Shown in pieces: positions 38,787 to 47,711 of a stretch of 64,000 nt of DNA (position 1 is its first letter; each line of letters starts with the position of its first letter). Source of the stretch: Paracoccaceae bacterium (GTDB taxonomy: Bacteria > Pseudomonadota > Alphaproteobacteria > Rhodobacterales > Rhodobacteraceae). Both the position numbers and the translations under genes were made by a program. Where the stretch lies: positions 1-64,000 of the forward strand of contig JABSSD010000007.1 of assembly GCA_013214575.1 (NCBI GenBank). Reading direction: 5' to 3'. Under the pieces are notes generated by a model. That model saw only the letters and a program-made list of their open reading frames with translations, had not been told where the DNA came from and searched no databases.

Positions 38787-39785
38787 GTGCTTAAAGTTGG
38801 ACTTCTTGGGGCCGGTCGCATTGCCGGAGTGCATGCCACGGCCATTACCTCTCATCCCGATAGTCAATTGATTGCGGTCTCGGATGTGTTCGCCGAAAAC
38901 GCCGAAAAACTGGCGGCTCAATATGGCGTCGAGGTGCGCAGCACTGAAGAGATCATTGCCGATCCTTCGATTGATGCGGTTTTGATTGCCACCTCGACCG
39001 ATACCCATTCGGGACTGATCGAAGCCGCCACCGCAGCAGGCAAGGCTGTATTGTGCGAAAAACCGGTTGATCTGAGCCTGCAGCGGGCGCAGGCCTGTCA
39101 GCAAGCGGCAGCCGCTACTGGCCAGCCGGTGATGATCGGATTTAACCGTCGCTTTGATCCGAATTTTGAGGCCTTGAAAGCCGCTGTGGATGCCGGTGAA
39201 ATTGGCAAGCCCGAGCTGCTGTCGATCACCTCGTTTGACCCGGCGCCGCCGCCGGTTAGCTATATCAAAGTGTCCGGCGGTCTGTTCCGCGACATGATGG
39301 TGCATGATTTCGACATGGCGAATTTCATCATGGGTGATGCGCCGGTGACCGTGACCGCCGTTGGCAGCGCCATTGTTGATCCGGCGATCGGCGAAGCTGG
39401 CGATGTGGACACGGCAGTGGTGACACTGACATATGCCGATGGTCGGATTGCCGTCATCAAGAATTCGCGTCGCGCTGTCTTTGGCTACGACCAGCGGGTT
39501 GAACTGCTGGGCTCTGAAGGGCTGCTTCAGGTGCAGAATGTGCTGGAAAACACCATTGTCAAATCGACGGCGGCGGGGGTGACCAGTGCCAAGCCGACAT
39601 ATTTCTTTCTGGAACGCTACATGGCGGCCTACCAGGCGGAATGGGCGGCATTTGTTGCCGCGATCACATCAGGGTCGCCGATGCCGGTGACCCTGGAGGA
39701 CGGCGTTGCAGCGCTGGCCATGGCCGAGGCGGCGACCAAATCCGCGCAGACGGGCCAGCCGGTCAGACTTGCCGAGGTTCTGTAA
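38787..39785 (+). CDS. iolG: Inositol 2-dehydrogenase
   Basis: Oxidises myo-inositol to 2-keto-myo-inositol (scyllo-inosose) with NAD+, the first step of inositol catabolism. The 332-residue protein starts at GTG 38787, 7 bases after a CAGGAGGCG ribosome site; VLKVGLLGAGRIAGVHA gives the NAD fold, VLCEKPVDLSLQ the catalytic Lys and GGLFRDMMVHDFDMANF the Asp/His of the GFO/IDH/MocA active site. A longer frame upstream overlaps the operators and is not used. A hairpin separates it from iolC. Confidence 0.92.
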   Translation: MLKVGLLGAGRIAGVHATAITSHPDSQLIAVSDVFAENAEKLAAQYGVEVRSTEEIIADPSIDAVLIATSTDTHSGLIEAATAAGKAVLCEKPVDLSLQRAQACQQAAAATGQPVMIGFNRRFDPNFEALKAAVDAGEIGKPELLSITSFDPAPPPVSYIKVSGGLFRDMMVHDFDMANFIMGDAPVTVTAVGSAIVDPAIGEAGDVDTAVVTLTYADGRIAVIKNSRRAVFGYDQRVELLGSEGLLQVQNVLENTIVKSTAAGVTSAKPTYFFLERYMAAYQAEWAAFVAAITSGSPMPVTLEDGVAALAMAEAATKSAQTGQPVRLAEVL

Positions 39786-39789
39786 TTAT

Positions 39790-39819
39790 TGAGGCTGGGC
39801 GCATACATGCCCAGCCTCA
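39790..39819 (+). terminator. Hairpin after iolG
   Basis: A perfect 11-bp stem (TGAGGCTGGGC / GCCCAGCCTCA) with an 8-base loop, 4 bases after the iolG stop, lies in the 184-bp gap before iolC. There is no strong T run; it may only partly terminate. Confidence 0.6.
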
Positions 39820-39978
39820 GTTAATTTTGCCGGGCCACTTTGCTCGGGCAGCACAAAAATCGACTTGAGCCGGATGGCTTGGGCCAGTGTGGTCTCGCGA
39901 GCCTGTTCGCAGCAGCTCCGCCTAATAGATGCCAAAAGCTATTAGTTCCCTATAAGAAGCCCATGAGAGATGAATGTT

Positions 39979-41931
39979 ATGACAAAACCACTTGACCTAA
40001 TCACCATCGGGCGCTCCGGCGTTGACCTATATGGTTCACAAATTGGTGGCCGCCTGGAGGATATGGGGTCCTTTGACAAATATATCGGTGGCTCGCCAAC
40101 AAATATTGCCTGCGGCACCGCCCGGCTGGGACTGAAGTCGGCGCTGATTTCGCGGGTGGGTGACGAGCATATGGGCCGGTTCATTCTGGAACAACTGACC
40201 CGCGAGGGGGTCTGTACCGACGGTGTTGTGACCGATCCTGACCGGCTGACCGCGCTGGTGATCCTTGGCATTCGCGACGAAGACCAATTCCCGCTGATTT
40301 TCTATCGCGAGAACTGCGCAGATATGGCGCTCTGCGAAGACGACATCGACGAAGATTTCATCAAGACCGCGCGGGCACTGGTTGTCACCGGCACCCATCT
40401 GTCCAATCCTCGCACCGAGGCCGCGGTGCTGAAGGCGTTGACGCTGGCGCGCAAACATGGGCTGCGCACGGCACTGGATATCGACTATCGGCCGAACCTC
40501 TGGGGTGTTGCGGGCCACGGCGACGGCGAAAGCCGCTTTGTCGCCAGTGATACCGTGACCGAGAAGCTGTTGTCGACACTGCATTTCTTTGACCTGATCG
40601 TGGGCACCGAAGAGGAATTCCACATTGCCGGCGGCACCACCGACACGCTGGCCGCATTGGGCCGGGTGCGCCAGCAATCAGGTGCGACCCTTGTTTGCAA
40701 ACGCGGCGCGCTGGGCGCTGTGGCGTTTCAGGGTGAGATCCCCGGCAGTCTGGATGACGGCCAGACCGGACCGGGATTTCCGATCGAAGTGTTCAATGTT
40801 CTGGGCGCAGGCGACGGGTTCTTTTCCGGGTTGATGAAAGGCTGGATGGAGGCCGATGATCCAGCAAAGGCCCATTGGCCCACCGCGCTGAAATACGCCA
40901 ATGCCTGCGGCGCCTTTGCGGTCAGCCGTCATGGTTGCACCCCGGCGTACCCCTCGGCGACAGAGCTTGATTTCTTTCTGGAACGTGGGGTCGTGCAGGC
41001 GGATCTGCGCAATGATGCCGCGTTGGAGCAGCTGCATTGGGCGACCACCCGTCACACCCGCAACGCCGGTGACTGGTCCACCATGCGGGTCTTTGCCTTT
41101 GATCATCGCCTGCAGCTAGAGGAAATGGACGGCTATACGCTGGAAAAAGGCGGCGCGTTCAAATTGCTTTGCCTCAGCGCCGCAACACAGGTGCAGGCCG
41201 GGCAGGGCGGCTATGGCATCCTGTGTGACAACCGCATTGGCAAGGCGGCGCTGCATGCGGCCAGTGGCTCTGGCCTGTGGATTGGCCGGCCAACCGAATG
41301 GCCGGGCTCTCGGCCGCTGACACTGGAACCCGAATTGGGCACTGATTTCGGGGGCTTGCGCGAATGGGCGCGCGAGAATGTCGTCAAGGTGCTGTGCTTC
41401 TGCCACCCGGATGATGACGCTCAAACCTGGGCCAAACAGGATGAGGTGGTGCTGCGATTGTTTGAAGCCGCCCGGCGCAACGGGTTGGAGTTCCTGCTGG
41501 AGCTGATCCCGTCCAAGGTGCAGCCCACCGATGACGACACGACAGCAACGCTGATCCAGCATTTCTATGATCTGGGCGTCTACCCTGACTGGTGGAAGCT
41601 GGAGCCGCTGAAGTCGGATATTGCCTGGGGTCACGCGGTTGACGCGATTGAGCGCAACGATCCCCATACCCGTGGCATTGTGGTGCTGGGGCTTGATGCG
41701 CCCGAGGCCGAACTTGCAGCAAGCTTCAAACTGGCCGCCAAGCGCAATCTGGTCAAAGGTTTTGCGGTGGGCCGGACCATCTTTGGCGATGCGGCCCGGG
41801 CCTGGATGACCGGGGCGATCACCGATCAGGAGGCCATCGAAGAGATGGCCAGCCGCTACGAAAACCTGTGCAACATCTGGGACTTGTCCCGCAAAGAGGC
41901 GCGGCTGAACGCTTTGGAGGCCACCAAATGA
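39979..41931 (+). CDS. iolC: 5-dehydro-2-deoxygluconokinase fused to a DUF2090 aldolase-like domain
   Basis: Phosphorylates 2-deoxy-5-keto-gluconic acid. The protein (650 residues from ATG 39979, 653 from ATG 39970) has an N-terminal PfkB/ribokinase kinase (about 1-330; IGGSPTNIACGTARLGL, anion-hole/catalytic NVLGAGDGFFSGLMKGW) and a C-terminal DUF2090 domain (about 340-640; MRVFAFDHRLQLEEM, KLLCLSA, GFAVGRTIFGDAARAW), which is related to class I aldolases and could do the IolJ cleavage. Such fusions are usual in Rhodobacteraceae. The stop overlaps the iolD start by 4 bases. Confidence 0.92.
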   Translation: MTKPLDLITIGRSGVDLYGSQIGGRLEDMGSFDKYIGGSPTNIACGTARLGLKSALISRVGDEHMGRFILEQLTREGVCTDGVVTDPDRLTALVILGIRDEDQFPLIFYRENCADMALCEDDIDEDFIKTARALVVTGTHLSNPRTEAAVLKALTLARKHGLRTALDIDYRPNLWGVAGHGDGESRFVASDTVTEKLLSTLHFFDLIVGTEEEFHIAGGTTDTLAALGRVRQQSGATLVCKRGALGAVAFQGEIPGSLDDGQTGPGFPIEVFNVLGAGDGFFSGLMKGWMEADDPAKAHWPTALKYANACGAFAVSRHGCTPAYPSATELDFFLERGVVQADLRNDAALEQLHWATTRHTRNAGDWSTMRVFAFDHRLQLEEMDGYTLEKGGAFKLLCLSAATQVQAGQGGYGILCDNRIGKAALHAASGSGLWIGRPTEWPGSRPLTLEPELGTDFGGLREWARENVVKVLCFCHPDDDAQTWAKQDEVVLRLFEAARRNGLEFLLELIPSKVQPTDDDTTATLIQHFYDLGVYPDWWKLEPLKSDIAWGHAVDAIERNDPHTRGIVVLGLDAPEAELAASFKLAAKRNLVKGFAVGRTIFGDAARAWMTGAITDQEAIEEMASRYENLCNIWDLSRKEARLNALEATK

Positions 41932-43772
41932 GCAAGACAATCCGCCTGACCGCTGCCCAGGCCATGGTCAAATGGCTGTCGGTGCAAATGACCGCAGACG
42001 GCGAGCGTTTCATCGACGGTATCTGGGGAATATTTGGCCACGGCAATGTCGCCGGTCTGGGCGAGGCCCTGCACGGCGCTAAGGATGACTTTCCCACCTG
42101 GCGTGGGCAGAATGAGCAGACCATGGCACATACCGCCATCGCCTATGCCAAGGCAAAAAAGCGCACTCGGGCGCAGGCGGTGACCTCGTCGATCGGGCCC
42201 GGCGCCACCAATATGGTAACGGCGGCGGCGCTGGCACATGTGAACCGGCTGCCGGTGTTGTTCATTCCGGGCGATGTGTTTGCCAACCGGCGCCCGGATC
42301 CGGTGTTGCAGCAGGTCGAAGATTTTGACGATGGGGCGATGTCGGTCAACGATTGCCTGCGCCCGGTGTCGCGTTATTTTGACCGGATCACCCGGCCGGA
42401 ACAGCTGTTGACCTGCCTGCCTCGCGCCTTGGCAACGATGACGGATCCGGCCAGTTGTGGCCCGGTCACGCTGTCTTTCTGCCAGGATGTGCAGGCCGAG
42501 GCCTATGACTACCCGCAAGCCTTTTTTGCGCCCAAGGTCTGGCGCATTCGGCGCCCGGAACCGGACGCCTATGAACTGGCCGAGGTGATCAGCCTGATCC
42601 GCAGCGCGCAAAACCCGGTCATCGTTGCCGGTGGCGGCGCGATCTATTCACAGGCGGAACAGACCCTTGGGGATTTTGCCCAGAAACACCGCATTCCAGT
42701 GGTGGAAACCCAGGCCGGCAAGTCCTGTCTGGCGCAGAGCCATGCGCTGAACTTTGGCGCGGCGGGGGTGGACGGGTCAGCGGCTGCAAATGCGCTGTCG
42801 GAAAAGGCCGATCTGGTCATCGGAGTTGGCACCCGGTTTCAGGATTTCACCACTGGATCCTGGTCGCTGTTCAGCAACCCCGACCGCAAGCTTGTCTCGA
42901 TCAATGTCGCTGCCTATGACGCGGTGAAACACGGCGCTGTTCCGCTGATGGCGGATGCCAAGGTGGCGCTGGAGAAAATCTCGGCTGCACTTGGCGATCA
43001 CCAGGCTGCATCCCCTGATACCGCTGCCCGCGCCGATTGGCTGGATGCGGTGACGGCGCACTGTGCGCCGCGCGGTAATACGCCCGAAGGATACCTGCCA
43101 ATGGACTGCGAAGTGATCGGGGCGGTGCAGCGGGCAACCGGTGAAAATGCCGTTGCGATGTGTGCAGCTGGAACCATGCCGGGGGCGCTGAAACTGCTGT
43201 GGCAGCCCTCGCAGGGGGGCTATCACATGGAATACGGCTATTCCTGCATGGGCTATGAGATTGCCGGTGCCATGGGGCTGAAACTGGCCAGCCCTGAGCG
43301 CGAGGTTATCTGTTTTGTCGGCGACGGCTCTTACATGATGGCGAACTCGGAACTGGCCACCGCCGTTATGCGCCGGGTGCCTTTTACCGTGGTGCTGACC
43401 GACAACCGTGGTTTCGGCTGTATCAACCGGCTGCAACAGGGCTGCGGCGGTGAAGAATTCAACAACCTTTACAAGGACTGCACCATCGAGCAGCAACCCG
43501 AGATCGACTATGTCGCCCATGCTGGATCAATGGGGGCACATGCGGTCAAGGCCCGGGATATCGCGGATCTCGAAACCCAGATTGCCGCAGCCCGAGGTCG
43601 GAACATCCCCACTGTCATCGTCATCGATACCGACCCGACCAACGGTCCGGGCTTTGGCGAGGCCGGTTGCTGGTGGGATGTGGCGGTGCCCGAGCAGAGC
43701 ACCAGCGACAAGAAACAACAGGCCTTTGCGGCATATCTTGAAAACAAACAAGGTCAGCGCTTGGTGAACTAA
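41928..43772 (+). CDS. iolD: 3D-(3,5/4)-trihydroxycyclohexane-1,2-dione hydrolase
   Basis: Thiamin-diphosphate enzyme that opens the inositol-derived ring to 5-deoxy-glucuronate. The 614-residue protein begins MSKTIRLTAAQAMVKWLSVQ and has GIFGHGNVAGLGEALH, the ThDP pyrimidine region ATNMVTAAALAHVNRLP, and the ThDP diphosphate motif CFVGDGSYMMANSELATAV. It overlaps iolC by ATGA, so the two are coupled. Confidence 0.95.
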   Translation: MSKTIRLTAAQAMVKWLSVQMTADGERFIDGIWGIFGHGNVAGLGEALHGAKDDFPTWRGQNEQTMAHTAIAYAKAKKRTRAQAVTSSIGPGATNMVTAAALAHVNRLPVLFIPGDVFANRRPDPVLQQVEDFDDGAMSVNDCLRPVSRYFDRITRPEQLLTCLPRALATMTDPASCGPVTLSFCQDVQAEAYDYPQAFFAPKVWRIRRPEPDAYELAEVISLIRSAQNPVIVAGGGAIYSQAEQTLGDFAQKHRIPVVETQAGKSCLAQSHALNFGAAGVDGSAAANALSEKADLVIGVGTRFQDFTTGSWSLFSNPDRKLVSINVAAYDAVKHGAVPLMADAKVALEKISAALGDHQAASPDTAARADWLDAVTAHCAPRGNTPEGYLPMDCEVIGAVQRATGENAVAMCAAGTMPGALKLLWQPSQGGYHMEYGYSCMGYEIAGAMGLKLASPEREVICFVGDGSYMMANSELATAVMRRVPFTVVLTDNRGFGCINRLQQGCGGEEFNNLYKDCTIEQQPEIDYVAHAGSMGAHAVKARDIADLETQIAAARGRNIPTVIVIDTDPTNGPGFGEAGCWWDVAVPEQSTSDKKQQAFAAYLENKQGQRLVN

Positions 43773-43824
43773 ACGCTGAACGACCAATATTGCGGGCGAT
43801 ATGGCCCGTTTCGGAGAGACGACT

Positions 43825-44727
43825 ATGATCCAATTTGGCACCAATCCAATTGCCTGGGCGAATGATGACGACCAGAGCCTGGGTGCGGATATTCCGACCA
43901 AGCGCATTCTGCACGAGGCCGGCGAGGTGATTGGCTTTGAGGGTATTGAGAACGGCCACCGCTGGCCGCAGCACGATCCCGAGGCGCTGAAACAGCTGCT
44001 GGGCGGTTTCGGGCTGAAATTCATCTCGGGCTGGCACTCGCTGAACCTGTTGGCGCATAGCGTCGAGGACGAGAAAGCAGCCATTCAGCCGCATCTCGAT
44101 AAGCTGAAGCACAATGGCTGCAAGGTGGCGATTGTCTGCGAGACCTCGAACTCGGTGCAGGGCCTGGCAGATCCGGTCAATGACGCACCGGTGTTGTCTG
44201 CCGCCGAGATGGTGGCCTTTGCCGGCAAGGTCGAAGAGATCGCGCAATATTGTGCCGATCAGGGCATCGCGCTGGTCTATCACCACCACATGGGCACGGT
44301 GGTTGAAACCCCGGCTGAGATTGACGCCTTTATGGCGGCAACCGGCCCGGCGACCAAACTGCTGTTTGATGCCGGCCATGCCTATTTTGGCGCTCACGGC
44401 CAGGACCCGGCGCCGATTTTGAGGAAATACATCGATCGTGTCGGCCACTTTCATGCCAAAAACGTGCGCCCTGCGATGATGGCAGAGGTGCGCGACAACG
44501 GACTGTCCTTTATGGATGGCGTGCGCGGTGGTGTCTTTACGGTGCCGGGTGATGACGAGGGCGGCATTGATTTCACACCTCTTCTCGGTATCCTTGCGGA
44601 TCAGGGTTATGACGGCTGGATCGTGATCGAGGCCGAACAGGACCCCGCTGTCCACGACCCGCTGACATATCAATCTCTGGGGCTTAAAACCCTGAAATCT
44701 ATTGCAAACGAAGTGGGGCTGACATGA
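43825..44727 (+). CDS. iolE: Myo-inosose-2 dehydratase
   Basis: Dehydrates 2-keto-myo-inositol to the trihydroxycyclohexane-dione. The 300-residue TIM-barrel protein (AP-endonuclease 2 superfamily) from ATG 43825 (ribosome site GGAGAG) has FGTNPIAWANDDDQSLG, VYHHHMGTVVETPAE, LLFDAGHAYFGAHGQD, VGHFHAKNVRP and GWIVIEAEQDPA, giving the metal-binding Glu/His/Asp set. Start could be mistaken for 43801, but that ATG lacks a ribosome site. It overlaps iolB by 4 bases. Confidence 0.94.
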   Translation: MIQFGTNPIAWANDDDQSLGADIPTKRILHEAGEVIGFEGIENGHRWPQHDPEALKQLLGGFGLKFISGWHSLNLLAHSVEDEKAAIQPHLDKLKHNGCKVAIVCETSNSVQGLADPVNDAPVLSAAEMVAFAGKVEEIAQYCADQGIALVYHHHMGTVVETPAEIDAFMAATGPATKLLFDAGHAYFGAHGQDPAPILRKYIDRVGHFHAKNVRPAMMAEVRDNGLSFMDGVRGGVFTVPGDDEGGIDFTPLLGILADQGYDGWIVIEAEQDPAVHDPLTYQSLGLKTLKSIANEVGLT

Positions 44728-45530
44728 GAGATCTTCTGCACAAACCTTTTGGCAACCACGGCAAGGTGCATGACATCACGCCGCAATCGGCTGGCTGGCG
44801 CTACGTTGGCTTTGGTCTGTACAAGCTGCGCCCGGGCGAGACCGCCGAGGAGTTGACCGGCGATAGAGAGGTCATTCTGGTGATGATCGAAGGCAAGGCA
44901 GCGATCACTGGCGCCGGTCAGGACTGGGGGGTGCTGGGCGACCGGATGAATGTCTTTGAAAAGACCGCTCCGCATTGCCTGTACCTGCCCAACGGCACCG
45001 AGTGGAAAGCCACTGCCAAAACCGATTGCACCATCGCCGTGTGCACCGCGCCTGGCAAATCCGGCCATGAGGCGCGGCGGATTGGCCCGGATGGGATCAA
45101 ACTGACCACCCGCGGCAAGGGCTCCAACACCCGCCACATCAACAATATCGCCATGGAAAACGAAGACTATTGCGACAGCCTGCTGGTGACCGAGGTCTTT
45201 ACCCCGTCGGGGAATTGGTCCTCCTACCCGTCGCACCGCCATGATGAGGATGATTACCCCAATATTACCTATCTCGAAGAGACCTATTATCACCGATTGA
45301 ATCCAGCCAATGGCTTTGGAATCCAGCGTGTCTATACCGATGATCTGCAACTGGATGAAACCATGGCGGTGCAGGACGGCGACGTGGTTTGCGTGCCGCG
45401 TGGTCACCATCCCTGCGGAGCACCTTATGGCTTTGAGATGTATTATCTGAACGTGATGGCAGGACCGCTGCGCAAGTGGCGTTTTGTTGCGGCGCCAGAG
45501 GTCGAATGGATTCTGGAACGCGACGCTTAA
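44724..45530 (+). CDS. iolB: 5-deoxy-glucuronate isomerase
   Basis: Isomerises 5-deoxy-glucuronate to 2-deoxy-5-keto-gluconate. The 268-residue cupin-type protein contains SYPSHRHDEDDYPNITYLEE and VCVPRGHHPCGAPYGFEMYYLN, giving the metal ligands (His/His/Glu/His). It overlaps iolE by ATGA and is the last gene of the block. The methylmalonate-semialdehyde dehydrogenase iolA and an inositol transporter are not in this window. Confidence 0.95.
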   Translation: MRDLLHKPFGNHGKVHDITPQSAGWRYVGFGLYKLRPGETAEELTGDREVILVMIEGKAAITGAGQDWGVLGDRMNVFEKTAPHCLYLPNGTEWKATAKTDCTIAVCTAPGKSGHEARRIGPDGIKLTTRGKGSNTRHINNIAMENEDYCDSLLVTEVFTPSGNWSSYPSHRHDEDDYPNITYLEETYYHRLNPANGFGIQRVYTDDLQLDETMAVQDGDVVCVPRGHHPCGAPYGFEMYYLNVMAGPLRKWRFVAAPEVEWILERDA

Positions 45531-45829
45531 GGCGCCGCTTGATCGGAGAACGCGGCGTTTCTAAGGCTTTTCAACGGGCTGCGGCGCGGAAATACTGTGG
45601 TCAGGCAGGCCTGTCACATTTCCGCAGACCCGCAGACCCGCAGACCAGCAGGTTGCGGCTGCCACTGCAGTCGGCGCGGCTCTTACAGGGCGTCAGAACT
45701 TTGGGTTCCAGGTCAACCCGCCTGCCCAAACCGAAGCCGCGACCATGAGACCCAAATCCGCACGTCCCTTGTTCTCAAGAGAGAGGACCGGGGGCGGGCG
45801 TATTTGCTGTCCAAATTTCGAAACTATGG
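45531..45829. other. Intergenic region with 8-bp triple tandem repeat
   Basis: No gene is supported. Three perfect copies of CGCAGACC occur at 45623-45646. The region separates the convergent iolB and the PAS-domain gene. Confidence 0.5.
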
Positions 45830-47050
45830 CTAGAAATCGACTGCTTGGATTTCTGTGCTGAGCGTGACGATCCGGTCTAGCTGCGCCGAGATCCTGCCCT
45901 GAAAGACACCAAGTTGATCGATGATGGCGGTGAGTGCCTCGCCTTCGGTGGGCAGGCGGGCGCTTTCGATTTTGCACAAAACACGCGTCGAGCTGAGCCC
46001 GAGGAAGTGGCGATGCATGACTTTGCAGGCATTCAAGATACGGTCAGCTTCGGAATTGACATTGACCATGCCAACGCGGGCGCGATCACGTTGTTCAGAG
46101 ACAAGTTTTGCAAGGATTTTGCGCTCGTCCTCCATAACAATTCCAGTGGTGGCCCGCTGTTCACTTTTTAGTTGAACGTCACATTCGACCAAAATTCGGG
46201 CCACGCATTCAACAAACATACTGTCGTTTACGGCGCTTTTGATCGAGGCAAAGTTGCTTTCTTCACCCAAGACATGGGTGGCAAACCAGTCTGACATGGT
46301 GCGTGACATGGTGCCGTAGTTTTGCGAGAGAACCGTCACCGGTCCACCGGCAGGTTCGATCCGAGATGCGATGACACGCAAATTATGTGGGATGGTTCGC
46401 ATCGCCTCAAATTCCTGAACCAGGGCCGCTGTTTCCTTGGTCAGATCATCAGAGTTTTGCAGCATGGATCTGAAGTCTTTTATTTTCCGGTCTTCTTCAT
46501 TTTTCAGCCCAGTATCCCGGGCCATCAATTCTTCGGTCAGCGCATGGCCGGCAAAGCTGTGATAATCGTCAAAGCCGAGTGTCTTTAACCGGTCTAACAG
46601 ACGTTGGGCGCTGTCTTCGGGGCTTAAACCCTCGGTCTGTTCTGCCGCCAAAAGGGCTTCGTATTCCGCGACGATTGTGGTGAATAGGGGGCTGGTGGGT
46701 TTGATGCGGGCGGACAAATAGCCATCGCCACAGGGGACAACAACTGCAAACACCCAGTAATGCAGCCCATCCTCTGCTTTGTTCTTGACGTAAGCCCCCA
46801 TGGAGCCTCCGGCCTTCAGAGTGTCCCAAAAAATTTGGAATACGCCGCGAGGCATGTCCGGGTGACGGATGATATTATGCGGTTTGCCCAACAGATCTTC
46901 AGATTGATAGTCGGACACGCGTTGGAAAACGTAATTGAAGGCCCGAAGGATACCGCGATCGTCCGTGCGGGAGAAGAACACCTCTCCCAAACCAAATGGG
47001 GCTTCGCCAGATGTTGGACGGCTTTCTTTACGACGATCATGAAAAGACAC
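45830..47050 (-). CDS. Aer-type PAS domain protein without a methyl-accepting domain
   Basis: A 406-residue soluble protein with a GTG start at 47050 after a GGGA site. Residues about 22-125 form a PAS domain of the aerotaxis-receptor type, with FFSRTDDRGILRAFNYVF and the hallmark IIRHPDMPRGVFQIFWDTL and MGAYVKNKAEDGLHYWV. Aer PAS domains bind FAD and sense redox. The rest (about 140-400) is helical, with no HAMP, MCP, GGDEF or kinase motif visible. Output partner unknown. Confidence 0.8.
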   Translation of the reverse strand: MSFHDRRKESRPTSGEAPFGLGEVFFSRTDDRGILRAFNYVFQRVSDYQSEDLLGKPHNIIRHPDMPRGVFQIFWDTLKAGGSMGAYVKNKAEDGLHYWVFAVVVPCGDGYLSARIKPTSPLFTTIVAEYEALLAAEQTEGLSPEDSAQRLLDRLKTLGFDDYHSFAGHALTEELMARDTGLKNEEDRKIKDFRSMLQNSDDLTKETAALVQEFEAMRTIPHNLRVIASRIEPAGGPVTVLSQNYGTMSRTMSDWFATHVLGEESNFASIKSAVNDSMFVECVARILVECDVQLKSEQRATTGIVMEDERKILAKLVSEQRDRARVGMVNVNSEADRILNACKVMHRHFLGLSSTRVLCKIESARLPTEGEALTAIIDQLGVFQGRISAQLDRIVTLSTEIQAVDF

Positions 47051-47126
47051 TTGTTCGATCCCATTCAGGTTATGTTGCTCGCCAAAACTCTTATAGGTAA
47101 CTCCTTCCGAAACGGTTAATCCCCGC

Positions 47127-47582
47127 CTATGTCGGCAGCGGAGCGTCGCGTTTTAATTGGTCCATAACGATCTGGCTGTGCACCCGGGCCACGGCGGGAT
47201 GGGGCAGCAGTACCTCATGCAGCAGAGTGTTCAATCCAGGTAGGTCAGCGCAATAAACCCGCAGCAAGTAATCCGCGTCTCCGGTCATCGTCCAGGCCGA
47301 GGTGATTTCAGGGCGGGTGCTGATCAGACTTGCAAAACTGGCGGATTGTTCGGGGCCATGACTGTGCAAGTAGACTTGCACAAACCCTTGGATCAGAAGG
47401 CCTATTTTTGTGGCGTCAAGGCGCGCAAAATAGCCCTGAATATAGCCCTCGCTTTCCAGTCTTTGGCGCCGTCGCCCAGCCTGACTGGGCGAGAGATTAA
47501 GCAAGTCTCCCAGTTGCTGCGCGGTCAAATGGGCGTTGCTCTGTAGGGCGGCGAGGAGTGTGGTGTCTATTGTATCCAGCAT
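47127..47582 (-). CDS. Lrp/AsnC family transcriptional regulator
   Basis: A 151-residue Lrp/AsnC protein from ATG 47582 (MLDTIDTTLLAALQSNAHLT): helix-turn-helix (LGDLLNLSPSQAGRRRQRLE) and RAM domain (TMTGDADYLLRVYCADLPGL). The frame extends 28 codons upstream, but MLDTID is the usual Lrp start. No divergent partner gene sits close, so its target is not evident. It is distinct from the mdeR-like regulator. Confidence 0.9.
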   Translation of the reverse strand: MLDTIDTTLLAALQSNAHLTAQQLGDLLNLSPSQAGRRRQRLESEGYIQGYFARLDATKIGLLIQGFVQVYLHSHGPEQSASFASLISTRPEITSAWTMTGDADYLLRVYCADLPGLNTLLHEVLLPHPAVARVHSQIVMDQLKRDAPLPT

Positions 47583-47711
47583 TTGCTTACCTGTGTCATA
47601 ATTCCACATGAAATCGGAGGATTTACGCGTTTTTGGTGAATATATGGCCGCAGACGCGCAATTCAAGCCTGCATTTTGCGGCCCCGGACGCGTCAGTATT
47701 GGACAATTGGC

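Noticed and set aside
38649-39305. N-terminal extension of the LacI gene
   Set aside because: It would read through the iolG coding region in antisense; ATG 38648 fits the family.
45623-45646. CRISPR-like repeat
   Set aside because: Three 8-bp direct tandem copies without spacers; no CRISPR array or cas gene occurs in the window.
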